Source of the DNA: Agrococcus sp.
GTDB lineage: Bacteria > Actinomycetota > Actinomycetes > Actinomycetales > Microbacteriaceae
Length of the DNA stretch: 49,933 nucleotides
Direction: 5' to 3'
Assembly (NCBI GenBank): GCA_031179215.1
Contig: JAPSIA010000006.1
Span: 1 to 49,933, forward strand
The stretch's first letter is position 1. Each line of letters opens with the position of its first letter. Of this stretch, positions 38,093 to 47,876 are shown one piece after another. The translations under genes were made by a program, and so were the position numbers. The notes below the pieces were generated by a model. It was not told where the DNA came from and made no database searches. It was given only the letters and a program-made list of their open reading frames with translations.

Positions 38093-39211
38093 ATGGCCGA
38101 TCTCGACATCGCCGGCGCCATCGCCGAGCTGCGCTCCACGTTCTTCGACATCAAGTCGGTGCTCGACGCCGAGCGCCTGCAGGCCGACATCGCGCGGCTG
38201 TCGGAGGCGGCCGGCGCGCCGGACCTGTGGGACGACCCCGCGGCGGCGCAGAAGGTCACGAGCGAGCTGAGCCACGCGCAGGCCGACCTCAAGCGCATCC
38301 TCGAGACCGAGCAGCGCATCGACGACCTCGAGGTGCTCGTCGAGATGGCGAACGAGGAGGCCGACGAGGCCACGCAGGCGGAGGCGAAGAAGGAGCTCGC
38401 GAGCCTGCAGCGGCTCGTCTCGGAGCTCGAGGTGCGCACGCTGCTCGACGGCGAGTTCGACGCGCTGCCCGCCGTCGTCACGATCCGCGCGGGCGCTGGC
38501 GGCGTCGACGCCTCCGACTTCGCCGAGATGCTGCTGCGCATGTACCTGCGCTACGCCGAGCAGCACGGCATGCCCGTGAGCGTGCACGAGACGAGCTACG
38601 CGGAGGAGGCGGGCATCAAGTCGGCCTCGTTCGAGATCGACGCGCCCTACGCCTTCGGCAACATGTCGGTCGAGGCCGGCACGCACCGCCTCGTGCGCAT
38701 GAGCCCCTTCGGCGCCGCCGGCAAGCGGCAGACGTCCTTCGCGGCGGTCGAGGTCGTGCCGCTGTTCGAGCAGGTCGACGAGGTCGAGGTGCCCGAGAAC
38801 GACATCCGCGTCGACGTCTTCCGCTCCTCGGGCCCCGGTGGCCAGAGCGTCAACACGACCGACTCGGCCGTGCGCATCACGCACCTCCCGACGGGCATCG
38901 TCGTCTCGATGCAGAACGAGAAGAGCCAGATCCAGAACCGCGCCGCCGCGATGCGCGTGCTGCAGAGCCGCCTGATGCTGCGCCAGCGCGAGGAGGAGGC
39001 GGCGCGCAAGAAGGAGCTCGCCGGCAACATCTCGGCGAGCTGGGGCGACCAGATGCGCTCGTACGTGCTCGCGCCGTACCAGATGGTCAAGGACCTCCGC
39101 ACGCTGCACGAGGTCAACAACCCCGACGCCGTCTTCAACGGCGACCTCGACGGCTTCATCGCCGCCGGCATCCGCTGGCGCAAGCGCCAGCAGCAGGAGA
39201 GCGACGACTAG
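38093..39211 (+). CDS. prfB: Peptide chain release factor 2
   Basis: A 372-residue class I release factor reading UAA and UGA. The stop-codon recognition tripeptide SPF is in [17 protein letters not shown], and the peptidyl-hydrolysis GGQ in [18 protein letters not shown]-terminal helical domain with [17 protein letters not shown]. There is no in-frame early stop, so no programmed frameshift as in E. coli prfB. ATG at 38093 fits the family N-terminus. In many Actinobacteria prfB precedes ftsE-ftsX-smpB, as here with one gene inserted. Confidence 0.96.
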   Translation: MADLDIAGAIAELRSTFFDIKSVLDAERLQADIARLSEAAGAPDLWDDPAAAQKVTSELSHAQADLKRILETEQRIDDLEVLVEMANEEADEATQAEAKKELASLQRLVSELEVRTLLDGEFDALPAVVTIRAGAGGVDASDFAEMLLRMYLRYAEQHGMPVSVHETSYAEEAGIKSASFEIDAPYAFGNMSVEAGTHRLVRMSPFGAAGKRQTSFAAVEVVPLFEQVDEVEVPENDIRVDVFRSSGPGGQSVNTTDSAVRITHLPTGIVVSMQNEKSQIQNRAAAMRVLQSRLMLRQREEEAARKKELAGNISASWGDQMRSYVLAPYQMVKDLRTLHEVNNPDAVFNGDLDGFIAAGIRWRKRQQQESDD

Positions 39212-39218
39212 GAGCACC

Positions 39219-40631
39219 ATGGCCCGCGCCTACGACGGCCGCCCGCAGACCGGCAGCGACTACCTCGCGAGCCTCGACGACGGCCGCGTCGTCATCCACG
39301 ACGGGCAGCGGGTCGAGCGGGTCGCCGAGCACCCAGAGCTCGCAGGGCTCGCGCGCACGATCGCCTCGCTCTACGACTCGCTGCACGGCGAGGGCTCCGA
39401 GGCGCTGCTCGTGCCGACCGCCGACGGCGCGGGGCTCACGCACGCGTTCTGGGCCGTGCCGCACACGCGCGACGACCTGCGGCGGCAGCGCGACGCGATG
39501 CAGGCGTGGCAGCGGCGCACGCGCGGCTGGGTCGGCCGCACGCCCGAGTTCATGGCCTCGGTCGTCACGTCGATGGCCGCGCACGCGCCCTTCTTCGGCC
39601 GCTTCGAGGCCAACGTGCGCGCGATGCTCGAGCGCGACCAGCGCGACGTGACGCACTACGCGCAAGCGCTCGTCAACCCGCCCGTCGATCGCGACCTCGC
39701 GCCCGACGAGGTGGGGGATGTGTTCCTGCACGTCGTGCGCGAGACCGACGAGGGCGTCGTGATCCGCGGCGCGAAGGCCGTCGTCACGGGCGCCGCGACC
39801 GCGCAGCGGCTGCTCGTGTCGCACTTCGGCGGCGAGGTGCAGACGGCCGACTTCGCGATCGCGGCCTCGGTGCCCGTCGCGAGCGAGGGCGTCCGCATCT
39901 ACACGCGCGGCACCCCCGCGCGAGCCGACCAGCCCCTCGCGAGCCGCTTCGCCGAGCACGACGCGCTCGTGGTCTTCGACGACGTGCTCGTGCCGTGGGA
40001 GGACGTCTTCATCCGCGACCCCGAGACGATGCTCGCCTTCAACCAGGGCGCGGTCGGCTGGAACGTGCGGCTCGTGTTCCAGGCGACGACGCGCCTCGAG
40101 GCGAAGCTCGAGTCGATCGCGGCCCTCGCGGTGCGCGCGACCGAGATCATGGGCACGAGCGAGCTGCGCGGGGTGCAGGCCGCGCTCGGCGAGCTCATCG
40201 CCTACCGCGACACCGTCGCGGCGCTGCGCGACGCCATGATCGAGCAGGCCGCGCCCTCCGGCGACTCGATCGGCCCGGGACCGCACGCGGCGATGGCGTT
40301 CGCCGCCTACGGGCCCGACGCCTACAGCCGCATGCGCGTCACGCTGCAGACGACGCTCGCCTCCGCCTTCGCGCACCTGCCCGTGCCGCTCGACGCGCTC
40401 GGCAGCGAGCTCGTCGCGCCGATCGAGCCGCTCCTGCGCGGATCGGGCGGGGCGGATGCGCGCGAGCGCCTCGAGGTGATGGGCGAGCTGTGGGATGCGA
40501 TCGGCACGGGCTTCGGCGCGCGCCACGAGCTCTACGAGCGCAGCTACTTCGGGCAGGCGGAGCGCATGCACGTCGGCATCCTCGGGGGCGCGAAGCGCAC
40601 CGGCCGCATCGACGAGTGGCGCTCGCGCTGA
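39219..40631 (+). CDS. HpaB-type FAD-dependent monooxygenase (oxygenase component)
   Basis: A 470-residue protein of the 4-hydroxyphenylacetate 3-monooxygenase large-subunit family, which uses reduced FAD to hydroxylate phenols. N-terminal RPQTGSDYLASLDDGRVVIHDGQRVE, central GVVIRGAKAVVTGAATAQRLLVSHF, VFDDVLVPWEDVFI and C-terminal YERSYFGQAERMHVGIL are family blocks. No HpaC-type flavin reductase lies in the window. AGGAGC precedes the ATG. It is inserted between prfB and ftsE. Confidence 0.85.
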   Translation: MARAYDGRPQTGSDYLASLDDGRVVIHDGQRVERVAEHPELAGLARTIASLYDSLHGEGSEALLVPTADGAGLTHAFWAVPHTRDDLRRQRDAMQAWQRRTRGWVGRTPEFMASVVTSMAAHAPFFGRFEANVRAMLERDQRDVTHYAQALVNPPVDRDLAPDEVGDVFLHVVRETDEGVVIRGAKAVVTGAATAQRLLVSHFGGEVQTADFAIAASVPVASEGVRIYTRGTPARADQPLASRFAEHDALVVFDDVLVPWEDVFIRDPETMLAFNQGAVGWNVRLVFQATTRLEAKLESIAALAVRATEIMGTSELRGVQAALGELIAYRDTVAALRDAMIEQAAPSGDSIGPGPHAAMAFAAYGPDAYSRMRVTLQTTLASAFAHLPVPLDALGSELVAPIEPLLRGSGGADARERLEVMGELWDAIGTGFGARHELYERSYFGQAERMHVGILGGAKRTGRIDEWRSR

Positions 40632-40699
40632 CCGCATCGCCCGCCGCGCCGACGCGGTGCCGGTCCCAACGCCTCCGTCGCCCGTAGCCTCGAGGGGCC

Positions 40700-41427
<728 letters not shown>

Positions 41428-41431
<4 letters not shown>

Positions 41432-42342
41432 GGCTCCAGCTGATCTCGCAGGAGGTCTGGAACGGCCTGCGCCGCAACCTCTCGGTCGTCGTCTCGGTCG
41501 TGCTCGTGACCTTCATCTCGCTGTCGTTCGTCGGCGCCGCGATCCTGCTGCAGCTGCAGATCAACCAGATGAAGGGCTTCTGGTACGACCGCGCGCAAGT
41601 GGGGATCTACTTCTGCGGCCCCGTGGACGCGACCGAGACGTGCACGCAGACGGCAGCGACCGAGGAGCAGGTCCAGGCGGTGCGCGACGTGCTCGAGGGC
41701 GGCGCGATCGCTCCCTACGTCGCGCACGTCGAGTTCGAGGACCGCGCGCTCGCCTACGAGCACTTCATGGAGCAGTTCGGCGGCACGGCGAGCGCCGAGT
41801 TCGCGAGCCCCGAGACGATGAACGAGGCGCTGTGGGTGCGCCCGACGAACCCCACCGACGCCGACCTCATCCGCGAGGCGACGGCCGCGATGCCGGGGGT
41901 GCTCGAGGTGCGCGATCAGCGCGCGCTGCTCGAGCCGATCTTCCAGGTGCTCAACACCGCGAGCCTCGCCGCGATCGGGGTCGCGGTGCTCATGCTGGTC
42001 GCGGCGGTGCTGCTCATCTCCACGACGATCCGGCTCTCGGCGTTCTCGCGCAAGCGCGAGCTCGGCATCATGCGGCTCGTGGGCGCCTCGAACCGCTTCA
42101 TCCAGACGCCGTTCATCATCGAGGGCGTCGTGGCGGCGCTCGTGGGCGCCGTGCTCGCCGCCGGCTCGGTGATCGCGGTCGTGCACTTCTTCCTGCAGGG
42201 GTACGTCGCGCCGATGCTGCAGACGATCGCGATCGTGACGATCGAGGATGCGCTCATCGTCGCGCCCGTGCTCATCGGGATCGGGGTGCTCTTCGCGGGC
42301 GTCGCGGCCGCGGTCGCGATCCGCCGCTACCTCAAGATCTGA
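41428..42342 (+). CDS. ftsX: Cell division protein FtsX
   Basis: A 304-residue membrane protein with four TM segments: one after the short N-terminus ([21 protein letters not shown]), a large extracellular loop (about residues 45-170; it has two cysteines in [10 protein letters not shown] and binds hydrolase partners in other species), then three C-terminal TMs around [20 protein letters not shown], the FtsX/MacB signature. GTG start overlapping ftsE. Confidence 0.95.
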
Positions 42343-42348
42343 CGTGCC

Positions 42349-42354
42349 GCTAGA
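42349..42354 (+). promoter_or_regulatory. Possible -10 hexamer of smpB
   Basis: TAGACT 58 nt before the smpB ATG, within the 69-bp gap after ftsX. CAGGAG lies nearer the start as ribosome binding site. Confidence 0.3.
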
Positions 42355-42411
42355 CTGAACGGCTGCCCGGGCCTCGGGCGCTCGAGAAGCCACCGGAACC
42401 AGGAGCATGCC

Positions 42412-42888
42412 ATGCCGCGCGAACAGGGCCAGAAGGTCGTGGCGCAGAACCGCAAGGCGCGCCACGACTACACGATCGAGGATCGCGTCGAGGCGGGCCT
42501 CGTGCTCACGGGCACCGAGGTGAAGTCGCTGCGCGCGGGCAGGGCGTCGCTCGTCGACGGCTACGCGTTCGTCGACGGCGGCGAGGCGTGGCTCGATGCC
42601 GTGCACATCCCCGAGTACGGGCAGGGCACGTGGACGAACCACCCGCCGCGGCGCAAGCGCAAGCTGCTGCTGCACCGCGACGAGATCGACAAGCTCGCCG
42701 CGAAGGTCGCGCAGGGCGGCTACACCCTCGTGCCCCTCTCGCTCTACTTCTCCGACGGGCGCGCGAAGGTCGAGCTCGCGGTCGCGAAGGGCAAGAAGGA
42801 GTACGACAAGCGGCACGCGCTGCGCGAGCGGCAGGACAAGCGCGAGGCCGAGCGCGCGATGCGCACGCGCAACCGGCTGGGGGAGTGA
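42412..42888 (+). CDS. smpB: SsrA-binding protein SmpB
   Basis: A 158-residue OB-fold protein that binds tmRNA and delivers it to stalled ribosomes. Motifs: [58 protein letters not shown], and the basic C-terminal tail ([26 protein letters not shown]) that enters the decoding site. The tmRNA gene lies 1.6 kb downstream. Confidence 0.97.
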   Translation: MPREQGQKVVAQNRKARHDYTIEDRVEAGLVLTGTEVKSLRAGRASLVDGYAFVDGGEAWLDAVHIPEYGQGTWTNHPPRRKRKLLLHRDEIDKLAAKVAQGGYTLVPLSLYFSDGRAKVELAVAKGKKEYDKRHALRERQDKREAERAMRTRNRLGE

Positions 42889-42977
42889 CGGCGCTGCCCC
42901 GTTCGACTTTCCCAGCGGCCGCCGCTTAGATGGAGCCGCCGGCGGGGTTCACCCAGGGCCCTCCGGTGGAAGGCGAA

Positions 42978-44006
42978 ATGCGAGTCGGCATCCTCACGTC
43001 CGGCGGCGACTGCCCCGGACTCAACGCAGTCATCCGCGCCGCGGTGCTCACCGGCATGGTGCACCACGGCCTCGAGTTCGTCGGCATCCGCGACGGCTAC
43101 CGCGGCCTCGTGGAGGGCGACGTGCGCGTGCTCAACCGCTCCTCGGTGCGCGGCACGTCGCGCATCGGCGGCACGATCCTCGGCACGAGCCGCACGAACC
43201 CCTACGACCACCCCGGCGGCGGCCCCGAGCGCATCAGGGCCACGCTCGAGCGGCTCGGCATCGACGCCGTCATGGCGATCGGCGGCGAGGGCACGCTCGC
43301 GGCCGCCCATCGGCTCGCGAACGACGGCCTGCCGATCGTGGGCGTCCCGAAGACGATCGACAACGACCTCGACGCGACCGACTACACCTTCGGCTTCGAC
43401 ACCGCGGTGCAGATCGCGACCGAGGCGGGCGACCGGCTGCGCACGACCGGCGACTCGCACATGCGCTGCATGGTGCTCGAGGTCATGGGGCGGCACGTGG
43501 GGTGGATCGCGCTGCACACCGGCATCGCGACCGGCGCGCACGTGACGCTCATCCCCGAGCAGCCGCGCTCGATCGAGTGGATCTGCGACTACGTGCAATC
43601 GGTCTACGACCGGCGCCGCGCACCGCTCGTCGTGGTCTCGGAGGGCTTCAAGCTCGAGGGCATGGACGAGGAGTACTCGCGGAAGGGGCTCGACGCGTTC
43701 AACCGGCCGCGCCTGGGCGGCATCGGGGAGATCATCGCCCCGATGATCGAGGAGCGCACGGGCATCGAGTCGCGCGCGACGGTGCTCGGCCACATCCAGC
43801 GCGGCGGCGCGCCGAGCGGCGCCGACCGGGTGCTCGCGACGCGCTTCGGCCTCGCGGCGATCGACGCGATCGTCGATCGGGAGTGGGGCTCGATGGTGTC
43901 GCTGCGCGGCACCGACATCGTGCGCGTGCCCCTCGCGGATGCGCTCGGCGACCTCAAGCGCGTGCCGGAGCACCGCTACCGCGAGGCGGAGCTGCTCTTC
44001 GGCTGA
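42978..44006 (+). CDS. pfkA: 6-phosphofructokinase
   Basis: A 342-residue group III phosphofructokinase. MRVGILTSGGDCPGLNAVIR starts the protein; catalytic block VGVPKTIDNDLDATDYTFGFDTA; fructose-6-phosphate sites VMGRHVGW and HIQRGGAPSG. Position 105 (E. coli 104) is Gly, as in ATP enzymes, while position 125 (E. coli 124) is Lys, as in many actinobacterial enzymes; together these resemble the ATP-dependent Streptomyces type rather than the PPi-dependent type (Asp-Lys). GAAGG precedes the ATG at 42978; upstream in-frame codons are not conserved-looking. Confidence 0.92.
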   Translation: MRVGILTSGGDCPGLNAVIRAAVLTGMVHHGLEFVGIRDGYRGLVEGDVRVLNRSSVRGTSRIGGTILGTSRTNPYDHPGGGPERIRATLERLGIDAVMAIGGEGTLAAAHRLANDGLPIVGVPKTIDNDLDATDYTFGFDTAVQIATEAGDRLRTTGDSHMRCMVLEVMGRHVGWIALHTGIATGAHVTLIPEQPRSIEWICDYVQSVYDRRRAPLVVVSEGFKLEGMDEEYSRKGLDAFNRPRLGGIGEIIAPMIEERTGIESRATVLGHIQRGGAPSGADRVLATRFGLAAIDAIVDREWGSMVSLRGTDIVRVPLADALGDLKRVPEHRYREAELLFG

Positions 44007-44040
44007 GCGCGCGCTCATGGGCGCGCTCCACCGTCCAGTG

Positions 44041-44160
44041 GCGCCTCCGGCGATCGGTTGGCGCCTCCGGCGATCGGTTGGCGCCTTCGGCGATCGGTTG
44101 GCGCCTTTGGCGATCGGTTGGCGCCTTCGGCGATCGGTTGGCGCCTCCGGCGACCGAATG
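44041..44160 (+). repeat. Array of six 20-bp units (left arm)
   Basis: Six gapless copies of GCGCCTCCGGCGATCGGTTG with drift: T at position 7 in copies 3-5, T at position 8 in copy 4, CGACCGAATG at the end of copy 6. No unique spacers. Confidence 0.95.
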
Positions 44161-44190
44161 GCGCCCACGTGCACGTTGAGCGACAGCGCG

Positions 44191-44370
44191 CCAATCGATG
44201 CTGGGAGGCGCCAACGGATGCTGGGAGGCGCCAACGGATGCTGGGAGGCGCCAACGGATGCGGGGAGGCGCCGATGGATGCTGCGAGGCGCCACTGGGTA
44301 CTGGGAGGCGCCACTGGGTGCCGGGAGGCGCCGATGGATGCTGCAAGGCGCCACTGAGGCGAGGCGGCGG
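44191..44370 (-). repeat. Array of eight to nine 20-bp units (right arm), inverted
   Basis: Units such as CCAACGGATGCTGGGAGGCG (44211, 44231, 44251 with one change) and variants CCACTGGGTACTGGGAGGCG and CCGATGGATGCTGCGAGGCG. Reverse complements of the left units share GGAGGCGCC and AAC-x-GAT with them, so the two arrays form an imperfect head-to-head inverted repeat around a 30-bp centre (44161-44190). Confidence 0.9.
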
Positions 44371-44383
44371 GGAGCGCCGGGTC

Positions 44384-44413
44384 TTGCCGCCGAGAGCGCC
44401 CGCGCGCTACCAT
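44384..44413 (+). promoter_or_regulatory. Promoter of ssrA
   Basis: TTGCCG (44384-44389) and TACCAT (44408-44413) with an 18-bp spacer. Transcription would begin near 44420, giving a ~70-nt 5' leader removed by processing. Confidence 0.5.
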
Positions 44414-44489
44414 GGTGGGCTGGCTCTGCCAGCGCGCCGGATGCAACCGGCATTGGGAACTCAACAGCGTGCGACTCGCACCACTCCAT

Positions 44490-44860
44490 GGGGATGATCG
44501 GTTTCGACAGCGCCTCAGTCGGAGCGGGAAGCGGGTAGAGGATGCAGGGTCATCTCTTCAACGCCCCCTGCAAACCCATAGGTGCCAACGCAAAGCGCAC
44601 CGACTTCGCCCTCGCTGCCTAAGCGAGCCTGAAGTCCGTCAGGCCGGAGACGCCCTCGCTCCGGACCCTGGCGTCATCTTGAGGGCTTGCTGCGATGCTG
44701 CGTCACAGGGCATCGCGGGACTCTTGCTGTGACTGGGCTCGTCGACCTAGGTGCTCAGGACAAAGGTCGGAGCCGAGCAGAACGCCACCCCTGAGCTGCA
44801 CCCGGAGAAGCCGCACGGTCCGAGCGTTGGACGGGGGTTCGATTCCCCCCATCTCCACCA
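44490..44860 (+). ncRNA. ssrA: Transfer-messenger RNA
   Basis: 5' end GGGGATGATCGGTTTCGACA pairs through GGGGATG with CATCTCC at the 3' end, followed by ACCA encoded in the DNA; the T arm GGGGGTTCGATTCCCCC is intact. The tag frame reads ANAKRTDFALAA and TAA, with resume codon GCC at 44584-44586. Rescues stalled ribosomes with SmpB, whose gene is nearby. Confidence 0.97.
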
Positions 44861-44880
44861 TCGGTCGAGTCGCACGCTGT

Positions 44881-44921
44881 TGATCACTTGATCACTTTCT
44901 TTCCGCGCGCCGGATACGCTG
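44881..44921 (+). promoter_or_regulatory. Promoter region of the aldehyde dehydrogenase gene
   Basis: TTGATCAC occurs twice in tandem (44881-44896); TACGCT (44916-44921) is a possible -10. The repeated TGATCA palindrome could be a regulator site. Confidence 0.3.
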
Positions 44922-44952
44922 GGTCCACATCGATCCTGCGAGGAGGCAGAGC

Positions 44953-46323
44953 GTGAGCGAGTACCGGGTCACTGACCCCTACACCGGCCAGGTCGTCAAG
45001 GAGTTCCCGACCGCGACCGATGACGAGATCCGCGCCGCGATCGAGCGGGCGCACGCGGCGTTCGAGCCGTGGTCGAGGACGCCGATCCCCGAGCGCGCGG
45101 CGATCATCGCGAAGGCTGCGGACGCATTCGCGGCGCGGTCGCGCGAGCTCGCCGAGATCATCCGCACCGAGATGGGCAAGCCCATCGACCAGGGCGTGTT
45201 CGAGGCGGAGTTCTCGGGCGAGATCATCCGCTACTACGCCGACAACGCCGAGGCGTTCCTCGCCGACGAGGTGCTCGAGGTGCGCTCGGGCGTCGACGCG
45301 CGCGTGCGCAAGTCGGCCCAGGGCGTCATCCTCGGCATCATGCCGTGGAACTACCCGTACTACCAGGTCGCCAGGTTCGCGTTCCCGAACCTCGTGCTCG
45401 GCAACACGGTGCTGCTGAAGCACGCGCCGCAGTGCCCGTGGTCGGCGACCGTCATCGCCGAGATCCTCGAGGAGGCCGGGCTGCCGGCGGGGGCGTACGA
45501 GAACATCTTCGCCACGAACGAGCAGATCGGCGAGCTCGTCATCCCCGACCCGCGCGTGCGCGGCGTCTCGCTCACGGGCTCCGAGCGCGCGGGCGCGGCG
45601 GTCGCCGAGATCGCGGGTCGCCACCTCAAGAAGGTCGTGCTCGAGCTCGGCGGCTCCGACCCGTTCATCGTGCTCTCGACCGACGACATGGATGCCGTGG
45701 TCGAGTCGGCGGTCGAGGCGCGCATGGAGAACTCCGGTCAGGCCTGCAACGCCTCGAAGCGCTTCATCGTCGTCGACGAGCTCTACGACGAGTTCACCGC
45801 CAAGCTCGGCGAGGCGCTCGCGGCGCTGCCGGTGGGCGACGCCGACGACGAGGACGCGCTCGTGGGCCCCCTCTCGTCGCAGGCCGCCGCCGACCGGCTG
45901 CGCAGCCAGGTCGCCTCGGCAATCGAGGAGGGCGCGCAGGTGCTCGTCGGCGACGTCGCGGCCTCCGACGGCACGCGGGTGGCACCGGCGCTGCTCGGCG
46001 GCGTGACGGCCGACATGGAGGCGTACCGCGAGGAGCTCTTCGGGCCCGTCGGCACCGTCTACCGCGCCAAGGACGTCGACGACGCCGTGCGCATCGCCAA
46101 CGACACGCCCTTCGGCCTCGGCGCGCGCGTGTGGGCGAGCGACCCGGAGCTCGCGCTCGCGGTCGCCGACCGCATCGACGCCGGCATGGTCGCGATCAAC
46201 GGCGCGGGCGCCGAGGACTACGACATGCCCTTCGGTGGCACGAAGCGCTCGGGCTACGGGCGCGAGCTCGGCCCGCACGGCATGGAGGAGTTCATGAACA
46301 AGAAGCTCATCGTCATGCCCTGA
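44953..46323 (+). CDS. NAD(P)-dependent aldehyde (succinate-semialdehyde-type) dehydrogenase
   Basis: A 456-residue aldehyde dehydrogenase. Cofactor region GIMPWNYPYYQVARFAFPNL and SLTGSERAG; catalytic Glu in VVLELGGSDPFIV; catalytic Cys in ENSGQACNASKRFIV; C-terminal MPFGGTKRSGYGRELGPHGMEEFMNKK. Length and the WNYPYYQ/HAPQCP segments match the short GabD2/SSADH subgroup. GAGGAGGCAGAGC precedes the GTG at 44953. Single gene. Confidence 0.88.
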   Translation: MSEYRVTDPYTGQVVKEFPTATDDEIRAAIERAHAAFEPWSRTPIPERAAIIAKAADAFAARSRELAEIIRTEMGKPIDQGVFEAEFSGEIIRYYADNAEAFLADEVLEVRSGVDARVRKSAQGVILGIMPWNYPYYQVARFAFPNLVLGNTVLLKHAPQCPWSATVIAEILEEAGLPAGAYENIFATNEQIGELVIPDPRVRGVSLTGSERAGAAVAEIAGRHLKKVVLELGGSDPFIVLSTDDMDAVVESAVEARMENSGQACNASKRFIVVDELYDEFTAKLGEALAALPVGDADDEDALVGPLSSQAAADRLRSQVASAIEEGAQVLVGDVAASDGTRVAPALLGGVTADMEAYREELFGPVGTVYRAKDVDDAVRIANDTPFGLGARVWASDPELALAVADRIDAGMVAINGAGAEDYDMPFGGTKRSGYGRELGPHGMEEFMNKKLIVMP

Positions 46324-46351
46324 CGGACGTGCCCGCCCTGACGGGCGATGG

Positions 46352-46381
46352 CGCGGGGCTCCTCGGTCGAGGGGCCCCGCG
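46352..46381. terminator. Bidirectional terminator hairpin
   Basis: CGCGGGGCTCCTC-GGTC-GAGGGGCCCCGCG, 13-bp stem with one mismatch, between the convergent aldehyde dehydrogenase and rhodanese genes. Confidence 0.7.
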
Positions 46382-46422
46382 TCGTCGTCCCGGGGTCGCG
46401 GCTGTCCGCGACGCGCCGACGA

Positions 46423-46713
46423 CTACGCGACCGTGCCGACCATCGGGCGGCCCTCGGCCGCCCACGCGATCGTGCCGCCGGCGACGTTGACCGCGTCGAG
46501 CCCCTGCTGCTCGAGGTAGGCGACGACCTGCGCGCTGCGGGCGCCCGAGCGGCAGATGATCGCCGCGCCGTCCGGCACCTCGTGGAGCCGCTCGACGACC
46601 TCGCCCATCGGGATGTGCACCGCGCCCTCGGCGTGCCCCGCCTGCCACTCGTGCGGCTCGCGCACGTCGACGAGCGGGCGGTCGGCGACCTCGGTGGGCG
46701 TGATCTCTCGCAT
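46423..46713 (-). CDS. Rhodanese-like domain protein
   Basis: A 96-residue single-domain rhodanese. Active-site loop CRSGARS (Cys about 54) after AAII; N-terminal PLVDVREPHEWQAGHAEGAVHIPMGEV. It carries sulfane sulfur or acts in thiol redox. TAGCCT lies 6 nt before the ATG (leaderless). Confidence 0.88.
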   Translation of the reverse strand: MREITPTEVADRPLVDVREPHEWQAGHAEGAVHIPMGEVVERLHEVPDGAAIICRSGARSAQVVAYLEQQGLDAVNVAGGTIAWAAEGRPMVGTVA

Positions 46714-46759
46714 GCATCGAGGCTAGCGCGACGGTCGCGAGCGCGGCATCATGGCGGCC

Positions 46760-47239
46760 ATGGCTGAGGTGCGCACGGTGCTCTGGTTCGACGGACGGAT
46801 CGAGGAGGCCGCCGAGCTCTACGTCTCGCTGCTGCCCGACTCGTCGATCACCGCGATCACGCGGTACCCGGAGGGCGAGGATCCGTGGCCAGGCGAGCAC
46901 GCGCCGGGGGAGGCGCTCACCGTCGACCTCACGATCGGCGGCGTGCCCTACCAGCTGCTCGACGGCGGACCGCAGTTCCCGCAGTCCGAGGTCGTCTCGA
47001 TCGCCGTGACGGTCGACGGGCAAGCGGAGGTCGACCGCCTGTGGGAGGCGCTCATCGCCGACGGCGGCGCCGAGTCGGTGTGCGGCTGGTGCAAGGATCG
47101 CTTCGGCGTCTCGTGGCAGGTCATCCCGCGCCAGCTCTCCGAGCTCATGCAGGGGCCGCGCGCGATGGAGGTGACGCGCGCGATGCTCGGGATGCGCAAG
47201 ATCGACGTCGCGGGGCTCGAGGCGGCCGCGGCCGGCTGA
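46760..47239 (+). CDS. VOC/PhnB-like protein
   Basis: A 159-residue protein of the PhnB/3-demethylubiquinone-methyltransferase-like branch of the vicinal oxygen chelate fold. Motifs: VRTVLWFDGRIEEAAELYVSLLPDSSIT, LTVDLTIGGVPYQLLDGGPQFPQSEVVSIAVTVDGQ, CGWCKDRFGVSWQVIP. The enzymatic role is unknown. An in-frame ATG at 46751 is an alternative start. Confidence 0.82.
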   Translation: MAEVRTVLWFDGRIEEAAELYVSLLPDSSITAITRYPEGEDPWPGEHAPGEALTVDLTIGGVPYQLLDGGPQFPQSEVVSIAVTVDGQAEVDRLWEALIADGGAESVCGWCKDRFGVSWQVIPRQLSELMQGPRAMEVTRAMLGMRKIDVAGLEAAAAG

Positions 47240-47335
47240 GCCGCACGGGAGTCGGCCCGCACTCCCATGGCGCGCCCTCCGGCCGCTATGCGAGGATCGC
47301 TCGACGCGCGAGAGCCGCGCTCGGAAGGACTCGTC

Positions 47336-47812
47336 ATGCAGCTTCGTCCCATCGCCGGCCTCGCGATCACCGTCGGGCTCGCGCTCGGCCTCGTCGGCTG
47401 CGCGGCGAGCCCGCCGCCCGTCGCGGCACCCGCCTCCGAGTCCTCGTCGCCCGAGACCGACGAGGGCGCCGCCTCGACGCCGTCGGCCGAGGCGGAGGAG
47501 GAGTCCCCGAGCAGCGCCGACGCTCCCGTCGACGGCTGGCCCGCCGCGGTGCCCGTTCCCGACGGCGAGGTGCAGCAGGATGCCTCCACGGGCGGGCAGA
47601 CGGTCGTCGCCTTCCAGGTCGACGACGCGGCCGCGGGCGAGGCGTACGCCGCCGAGCTCGAGGCCGCGGGCTTCGCCCCCATGGAGGCGGGCACCACCGA
47701 GATCGCCGGCGTCGTCGCCGAGGTGTTCCAGGGCAGCGAGCACATCGTGGCGGTCTCGACGGTCGAGGCCGGCGACATGGTGCTGCTGAGCGTCGCGATC
47801 CAGCCGCTCTGA
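47336..47812 (+). CDS. Hypothetical lipoprotein
   Basis: A 158-residue exported lipoprotein with signal peptide and lipobox LVGC (Cys about 22), a Ser/Pro/Glu-rich linker (about 25-65) and a compact C-terminal domain (VPVPDGEVQQ, GGQTVVAFQVDD, AAGEAYAAELEAAGFAPM, IVAVSTVEAGDMVLLSVAIQPL). No known family. GGAAGGAC precedes the ATG. Confidence 0.8.
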   Translation: MQLRPIAGLAITVGLALGLVGCAASPPPVAAPASESSSPETDEGAASTPSAEAEEESPSSADAPVDGWPAAVPVPDGEVQQDASTGGQTVVAFQVDDAAAGEAYAAELEAAGFAPMEAGTTEIAGVVAEVFQGSEHIVAVSTVEAGDMVLLSVAIQPL

Positions 47813-47823
47813 GCGCGTCGCCT

Positions 47824-47860
47824 GCCGGCGCGAGCGACGATCGGCGTCGCGCGCGCCGGC
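47824..47860. terminator. Bidirectional terminator hairpin
   Basis: GCCGGCGCG (47824-47832) pairs with CGCGCCGGC (47852-47860); the inner GCGACG/CGTCGC extends the stem. It lies between convergent genes. Confidence 0.6.
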
Positions 47861-47876
47861 GGGTGCCGTCCTCGCG

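Larger units (their letters stand above)
44007..44489. other. 483-bp gene-free gap with repeat array and ssrA promoter
   Basis: It contains the 20-bp repeat arrays (44041-44370) and then the promoter region of ssrA. Open frames across the array in several phases only reflect its 20-bp period and high GC. Confidence 0.7.

Noticed and set aside
38093-38200. Programmed +1 frameshift in prfB
   Set aside because: The frame is open from the ATG to the end with no early UGA, so no frameshift is needed.
42343-42411. Riboswitch before smpB
   Set aside because: Only 69 bp with no recognisable conserved riboswitch core.
44041-44370. CRISPR array
   Set aside because: Units are contiguous 20-mers with no unique spacers, the two halves are inverted, and no cas gene is nearby.
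44015-44497. Several open frames with tryptophan/arginine-rich repeats across the 20-bp arrays
   Set aside because: They simply translate the DNA repeat and exist in several frames; no start signals or conserved-looking protein.
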